Source: an uncultured Lachnospiraceae bacterium
Lineage (GTDB): Bacteria > Bacillota > Clostridia > Lachnospirales > Lachnospiraceae
DNA: 38,760 nt
NCBI GenBank assembly: GCA_946491665.1
Contig: CAMLYL010000021.1
Coordinates: 1 to 38,760 of the forward strand
Direction: 5' to 3'
Each line of letters starts with the position of its first letter. Position 1 is the stretch's first letter. The translations under genes were made by a program, and so were the position numbers. The notes under the pieces are model-generated. The model did not search any database, was not told where the DNA came from, and saw nothing but the letters and a program-made list of their open reading frames with translations. Below are positions 32,962 through 38,760 of the stretch, piece by piece.

Positions 32962-35016
32962 ATGGATCATAAAAACAATAGTGGCATCAGGCTGAAGGGG
33001 AAACTGAAGAATTATATCCTGACGCCTGTCCTGCTGACGATACTGTTCGCGGGACTGGACGTCTGGATGTATTTTTTAAATGTTGCGGCAGGTCTGCTGT
33101 GTACGGGTTTTGTGGCGGTGTATCTGGTTGTGGTACTTCTGCTGTATCGGAGAAATAAGACCATCATTTTTAATGAAATGATAGACTTTGCCACACAGTA
33201 CAGTACCGTGCAGCGGAGACTTCTGGAGGAGTTCGAAGTTCCTTATGCAATTCTGGATCAGAACTGCAGACTCATGTGGATGAACCGGGAGTTCCGCGAG
33301 ATTGCCGAGAAGGAAAAGGGTTATCATAAATCGGTTACCGGTATTTTCCCGCAGATTACCAAAGAACAGGTGAATAAGGCGGATCATGTAAATATCAGGG
33401 TCTGCAGAGAAGAGCGGATTTTCCGTGCAAGCATCAGCAAGATCTATTTTGCCGAAATGCTTAAGGAGAGCCGCAGCATTGAGAGCTGCGACGGAGAACA
33501 GTATCTGACAATTATGTATCTGTTCGATGAGACTCTGCTGAACCGGTATCTGAAGGAAAAGCAGGACATGCAGATGGTGTCCGCGCTGGTTTATATTGAC
33601 AATTATGACGAGGTGCTGGACAGCGTGGAGGAAGTAAAGCAGTCTCTTCTGGTAGCGCTGGTAGACCGGAAAGTGAATAAGTATTTTGCCAATATGGGCG
33701 GTCTGGTGAAAAAGACAGAGAAGGACAAGTATTTTGTGGTATTTCCCCATAAATACCTGGAGAGTATGGCGAAGGATAATTTCAGCCTGCTGGAAGACGT
33801 AAAGTCTCTGAAGGTAGGAAATGAGATGGCGGTTACGCTCAGTATGGGTATCGGAGATGTGGGAAATGATTATGCCAAAAATTATGGCTGTACCCGCATG
33901 GCCATTGATCTGGCTCTGGGCCGGGGCGGCGATCAGGCCGTTGTCAAGACAAAGGAAAAGACGTATTATTTCGGCGGAAGCAGCCGCCAGGTAGATAAGA
34001 CAACCCGTGTAAAAGCGCGTGTTAAGGCGCTGGCTCTGCGGGAGATTATGATAAGTAAGGACAAGTTCTATGTAATGGGACACCGAATAGCGGATATCGA
34101 CTCTTTCGGCGCGGCTGTGGGGATTTACTGTGCGGCCCGCCAGCTGGGAAAGAAGGCGCAGATTGTGCTTGATACGGTAAACACGACGCTGCGTCCCCTG
34201 AAGGAGTGTTTTTCAACGGAGCACGGTTATCCGGAGGACATGATGATTTCCAGCGCTCAGGCGCTGGAGGAGATTGATTCTCATACGGCGCTGATTGTAG
34301 TGGATACCAACCGTCCTTCCTATACGGAGTGCCCGGAGCTTCTGACGAAAGCGAAAACTATTATTGTTTTCGACCATCACCGTCAGGGCGAGGAGGTTAT
34401 AAAAAATACAGATCTGTCGTATATTGAGCCTTATGCGTCGTCTGCCTGTGAGATGATTGCAGAGGTACTGCAGTATTTTGATGAGGATATCCGACTTTCA
34501 AATACGGAGGCTGATGCGATTTACGCCGGAATTCTGATTGATACCAATAATTTTGTATCGAAGACCGGCGTACGAACCTTTGAGGCGGCTGCCTATCTGC
34601 GCCGCTGCGGGGCGGAGGTAACCCGTGTGCGGAAGCTGATGCGTAATGATATGAATGCTTATAAAGCCAGGGCGGAGGCGATACGCCATGCGGAGGTGTA
34701 CCGGGGCGCGTTTGCGATCAGTGTCTGCCCGGCAGACAATATTGAGAGCCCTACCGTGGCCTGTGCTCAGGCGGCCAATGAGCTTCTGAATATTACGGGG
34801 ATCAAGGCTTCTTTTGTGCTGACAGAGTATAATGGAAAGATCTATATCAGCGCCCGCTCTATTGATGAGATTAATGTGCAGAGGATCATGGAGGAGCTGG
34901 GAGGCGGCGGACATATGAATTCCGCAGGAGCTCAGCTGACCGACTGTACAATACTGGAAGCGCGGCGTACGATTGAACAGAAGCTGGATGAGAATATAGA
35001 AGGAGGAATCAAGTAA
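32962..35016 (+). CDS. gdpP: Cyclic-di-AMP phosphodiesterase GdpP (DHH/DHHA1)
   Basis: This 684-residue protein has two N-terminal membrane helices (about 15-60), a PAS-like region, a degenerate GGDEF domain (about 170-300) and a DHH-DHHA1 catalytic part. [15 protein letters not shown] (about 370), VVDTNRP, DHHRQGE and [11 protein letters not shown] carry the metal and substrate residues. It hydrolyses c-di-AMP to pApA and so influences cell-wall and potassium balance. The start at 32962 is chosen because GAGGAAGG lies 9 bases upstream; the frame extends to 32866 without a site. The next gene, rplI, starts on the last base of its stop codon, as in the Bacillus yybT-rplI-dnaC order. Confidence 0.94.
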   Translation: MDHKNNSGIRLKGKLKNYILTPVLLTILFAGLDVWMYFLNVAAGLLCTGFVAVYLVVVLLLYRRNKTIIFNEMIDFATQYSTVQRRLLEEFEVPYAILDQNCRLMWMNREFREIAEKEKGYHKSVTGIFPQITKEQVNKADHVNIRVCREERIFRASISKIYFAEMLKESRSIESCDGEQYLTIMYLFDETLLNRYLKEKQDMQMVSALVYIDNYDEVLDSVEEVKQSLLVALVDRKVNKYFANMGGLVKKTEKDKYFVVFPHKYLESMAKDNFSLLEDVKSLKVGNEMAVTLSMGIGDVGNDYAKNYGCTRMAIDLALGRGGDQAVVKTKEKTYYFGGSSRQVDKTTRVKARVKALALREIMISKDKFYVMGHRIADIDSFGAAVGIYCAARQLGKKAQIVLDTVNTTLRPLKECFSTEHGYPEDMMISSAQALEEIDSHTALIVVDTNRPSYTECPELLTKAKTIIVFDHHRQGEEVIKNTDLSYIEPYASSACEMIAEVLQYFDEDIRLSNTEADAIYAGILIDTNNFVSKTGVRTFEAAAYLRRCGAEVTRVRKLMRNDMNAYKARAEAIRHAEVYRGAFAISVCPADNIESPTVACAQAANELLNITGIKASFVLTEYNGKIYISARSIDEINVQRIMEELGGGGHMNSAGAQLTDCTILEARRTIEQKLDENIEGGIK

Positions 35017-35462
35017 TGCAGGTAATTTTATTGCAGGATGTGAAGTCCCTTGGCAAGAAGGGTGATATTGTAAAGGTCAGCGATGGTTATGCGCGGAATA
35101 TGATTCTGCCGAAGAAGCTCGGCGTGGAAGCGACAGGAAAGAATCTGAATGATCTGAAGCTGCAGAATCAGCATGCCGAGAAAGTGGCGCAGGAGCAGCT
35201 GGAGAAGGCTCAGGCGCTGGCCGAGGAACTGAAAGATAAGATTGTAGAAGTAAAAATAAAGGCCGGAGAAGGCGGACGGACGTTCGGCTCGGTTTCCACA
35301 AAAGAGATTTCCACAGCTGTAAAGCAGCAGCTGAATCTGGATATTGATAAGAAGAAAATGGTTCTGGATGATCCGATTAAGGCATTGGGGACCTATGAGG
35401 TAACGGTAAAGCTGCATGCGAAGGTGACAGGAATACTTCGGGTAAAAGTTACGGGGGCCTGA
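35016..35462 (+). CDS. rplI: 50S ribosomal protein L9
   Basis: This 148-residue protein begins [20 protein letters not shown] and [16 protein letters not shown], the N-terminal rRNA-binding domain of L9, followed by the long central helix and the C-terminal domain. The length is typical. It overlaps gdpP by one base and is preceded by GGAGGAAT inside gdpP. Confidence 0.97.
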   Translation: MQVILLQDVKSLGKKGDIVKVSDGYARNMILPKKLGVEATGKNLNDLKLQNQHAEKVAQEQLEKAQALAEELKDKIVEVKIKAGEGGRTFGSVSTKEISTAVKQQLNLDIDKKKMVLDDPIKALGTYEVTVKLHAKVTGILRVKVTGA

Positions 35463-35486
35463 AAATGAAAGGTCGGGGGAATTGAC

Positions 35487-36815
35487 ATGGAGGAAGCGGT
35501 GATCAAGCGGATCATGCCTCACAGCCTGGAGGCGGAGCAGTCCGTGATCGGATCCATGATTATGGACAGAGATGCCATACTGACAGCATCGGAGATGCTG
35601 ATAAAGGATGATTTTTATCATCAGCAGTATGGGATTCTTTTTGAGACAATTACAGAGCTTTTTAATGGCGGTGACGCAGTGGATATTGTGACGCTGCAGA
35701 ATCGTCTGCGGGAGAAGAATGTTCCGCCGGAGATCAGCAGCCTGGAGTATGTGGGAGATCTGGTGAATGCGGTTCCGACTTCGGCGAATGTAAAATATTA
35801 TGCCCAGATTGTGCAGGAAAAAGCGGTGATGCGCAGACTGATTAAGATCAATGAGGAGATTGCGGATACCTGTTACCTGGGGAGTGAGAGTCTGGATGTG
35901 GTTCTGGAAGATACGGAAAAGAAGATTTTTAACCTGCTTCAGACCCGGGTGACCAGCGATTATGTGCCGATTAAGGATGTGGTGCTCAGGGCGCTGGAGC
36001 GGATTGAGCAGGCATCCAAAACTCAGGGAACAGTTACCGGAATTCCTACCGGCTTCGTGGATCTGGACTACAAGCTGTCCGGTCTGCAGCCTTCAGATCT
36101 GATCCTGGTGGCTGCCCGTCCGTCTATGGGAAAGACTGCCCTGGTGCTTAATATTGCGCAGTATGTGGCATTTCATGAGGACATGGCGACGGCGATTTTC
36201 AGTCTGGAGATGTCAAAGGAGCAGTTGGTTAACCGTCTGTTCTCACTGGAATCGAGAGTAGATGCTCAGCTGCTGCGTTCCGGAAATCTGTCGGACGCGG
36301 ATTGGGAAAAGCTGATTGAGGGAGCGGGAACCATCGGAAAGTCTCATCTGATTATTGATGATACGCCGGGTATATCTGTGACGGAACTGCGCAGCAAGTG
36401 CAGGAAGTATAAGCTGGAGCATGATTTGAAACTGGTGATTATCGATTATCTGCAGCTGATGACGGGATCCGGAAGAAGTGATTCCAGACAGCAGGAGATT
36501 TCTGATATTTCGCGTGCCCTGAAACAGGTTGCCAGAGAACTGAATGTGCCGGTGATCGCGTTGTCTCAGTTGAGCCGTCAGGTAGAGCAGCGCCCGGATC
36601 ACCGGCCCATGCTGTCGGATCTGCGTGAGTCGGGAGCTATTGAGCAGGACGCGGATGTGGTAATGTTTATTTACCGGGACGATTATTATAATAAAGATTC
36701 GGATAATAAGGGAATTGCGGAGATTATTATTGCAAAGCAGAGAAACGGCCCGATCGGAACCGTAAATCTGGTATGGCTGCCACAGTATACCAAGTTTGCG
36801 AATCTGGAGAAGTAG
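35487..36815 (+). CDS. dnaB: Replicative DNA helicase
   Basis: This 442-residue helicase has the N-terminal domain (PHSLEAEQSVIGSMIMD), then the RecA-like motor with Walker A ARPSMGKTAL (about residue 210), Walker B VIIDYLQLM and the motifs LSQLSRQVEQRP and SDLRESGAIEQDAD. It unwinds DNA at the fork as a hexamer. It lies 24 bases after rplI in the standard gdpP-rplI-dnaB order. There is no intein. Confidence 0.97.
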   Translation: MEEAVIKRIMPHSLEAEQSVIGSMIMDRDAILTASEMLIKDDFYHQQYGILFETITELFNGGDAVDIVTLQNRLREKNVPPEISSLEYVGDLVNAVPTSANVKYYAQIVQEKAVMRRLIKINEEIADTCYLGSESLDVVLEDTEKKIFNLLQTRVTSDYVPIKDVVLRALERIEQASKTQGTVTGIPTGFVDLDYKLSGLQPSDLILVAARPSMGKTALVLNIAQYVAFHEDMATAIFSLEMSKEQLVNRLFSLESRVDAQLLRSGNLSDADWEKLIEGAGTIGKSHLIIDDTPGISVTELRSKCRKYKLEHDLKLVIIDYLQLMTGSGRSDSRQQEISDISRALKQVARELNVPVIALSQLSRQVEQRPDHRPMLSDLRESGAIEQDADVVMFIYRDDYYNKDSDNKGIAEIIIAKQRNGPIGTVNLVWLPQYTKFANLEK

Positions 36816-36827
36816 GAGGTAACAAAT

Positions 36828-37202
36828 ATGCAGATTCATCAGTCAGCAGAGGATTATCTGGAATGTATATTAAAGTTAAGTAAAGTGAAGCCGGTGGTGA
36901 GATCCATTGATATCGCCAATGAAATGAATTATTCCAAACCGAGTATCAGCGTGGCAATGAAGAATCTCCGCCTGAACGGGTATATCAATGTAGATGAGAG
37001 CGGATTTATCACATTGACGGAAAGCGGAATGGAAATTGCATCAAGCATTTATGAGCGGCACCTGCTGCTGAAGAAATGGCTGGTCTTTCTGGGGGTGAAT
37101 GAGCAGGTGGCAGAAGAGGATGCCTGCAGGATTGAACACACTTTGAGCAAGGAAACCTTTGCGGCCCTGAAAGCGCATATTTATAAAAATATGCAGGATT
37201 AA
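36828..37202 (+). CDS. DtxR/MntR-family metal-dependent regulator, short form
   Basis: This 124-residue protein has the DtxR-family winged helix (SAEDYLECILKL, then VRSIDIANEMNYSKPSISVAM) and the dimerisation helices with metal ligands, but no C-terminal SH3-like domain. Asp9, Glu12, His78, Glu103 and His104 align by eye with known metal ligands. Cys100 stands where MntR has a glutamate and DtxR a cysteine, which hints at iron rather than manganese. AGGAGG precedes the start. It follows dnaB by 12 bases and is probably read from the same transcript; its targets are not evident. Confidence 0.9.
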   Translation: MQIHQSAEDYLECILKLSKVKPVVRSIDIANEMNYSKPSISVAMKNLRLNGYINVDESGFITLTESGMEIASSIYERHLLLKKWLVFLGVNEQVAEEDACRIEHTLSKETFAALKAHIYKNMQD

Positions 37203-37210
37203 TGGAAGAA

Positions 37211-37240
37211 ACTTGCATAAACTTGCATACACTTGGCGAA
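37211..37240. repeat. Three 10-base direct repeats upstream of gdhA
   Basis: ACTTGCATAA, ACTTGCATAC and ACTTGGCGAA follow each other with a period of exactly one helical turn, ending 5 bases before the gdhA -35 box. They could be a regulator site on one face of the DNA. Confidence 0.5.
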
Positions 37241-37245
37241 AAGTA

Positions 37246-38645
<1,400 letters not shown>

Positions 38646-38663
38646 TTATAGTACAGATAAAGA

Positions 38664-38710
38664 CGAAGCAGAGAGTGGATGTGAGTTCACTCTCTGTCTT
38701 TTTTGTTTTA
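38664..38710 (+). terminator. Intrinsic terminator of gdhA
   Basis: CAGAGAGTG (38669-38677) pairs with CACTCTCTG (38688-38696), followed by TCTTTTTTGTTTT. Confidence 0.88.
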
Positions 38711-38714
38711 TAGG

Positions 38715-38760
38715 GTGCGCCCAGCTAAGGGCTTGAAATTCGGTGGGTGAAAGTCCCGCT
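38715..38760 (+). mobile_element. Group II intron, 5' end (truncated by the window)
   Basis: The sequence begins GTGCGCCCAGCTAAGGG, the GUGYG 5' boundary and start of domain I of bacterial group II introns (the lactococcal Ll.LtrB intron starts GUGCGCCCAG in the same way). The later stretch GGTGGGTGAAAGTCCCGCT also looks like domain I of clostridial introns. The remaining ribozyme, any reverse-transcriptase gene and the 3' end lie outside the window. Insertion just after the gdhA terminator resembles the site choice of the IIC class. A boundary error of a base or two is possible. Confidence 0.8.

Overview
The window looks like a chromosomal segment of a low-to-moderate GC, anaerobic, probably spore-forming Clostridia member, most likely of the Lachnospiraceae type. 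The reasons are the Firmicutes gene orders (a yaaO-like/holB/ricT/trmN6/rsmI block, the rpsF-ssb-rpsR and gdpP-rplI-dnaB blocks), the spore maturation pair spmA-spmB, strong GGAGG ribosome sites, and the protein families present. The taxon is inferred, not proven.

Layout. 1-459: 3' end of a probable D-Ala-D-Ala carboxypeptidase. 509-4054: an FMN reductase-like flavoprotein, a divergent LysR regulator and an OFA-type MFS transporter. 4217-11408: a tightly packed housekeeping operon (PLP decarboxylase, guanylate-kinase-like protein, HolB, RicT, TrmN6, RsmI) followed by a MATE transporter. 11399-13252: a DUF885 peptidase-like protein on the minus strand. 13449-15159: a MarR regulator and spmA-spmB.

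15261-28175 is the accessory, most interesting part. It holds an Old-Yellow-Enzyme type Fe-S flavoprotein and a LysR regulator on the minus strand. Divergently, on the plus strand, lie an SLC13-type carboxylate transporter, a CocE-like hydrolase, an isocitrate-lyase-superfamily C-C lyase, an MmgE/PrpD protein, a PrpF/methylitaconate-isomerase-like protein, two aconitase/LeuCD-like hydratase subunits and a lactonase-like metallo-beta-lactamase-fold protein. The set resembles the lower branch of clostridial nicotinate fermentation (methylitaconate isomerase, dimethylmaleate hydratase, dimethylmalate lyase) crossed with the methylcitrate cycle. It lacks the upper nicotinate enzymes and methylcitrate synthase, so I read it as an uncharacterised route for a branched or unsaturated di- or tricarboxylate, possibly supplied as an ester or lactone.

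28357-38645 returns to core genes: rpsR, ssb, rpsF, a DUF951 protein and a sirtuin on the minus strand; then an LTA-synthase-like sulfatase, gdpP-rplI-dnaB, a DtxR-type regulator and gdhA on the plus strand. The last 46 bases, just after the gdhA terminator, match the 5' end of a group II intron that continues past the window.
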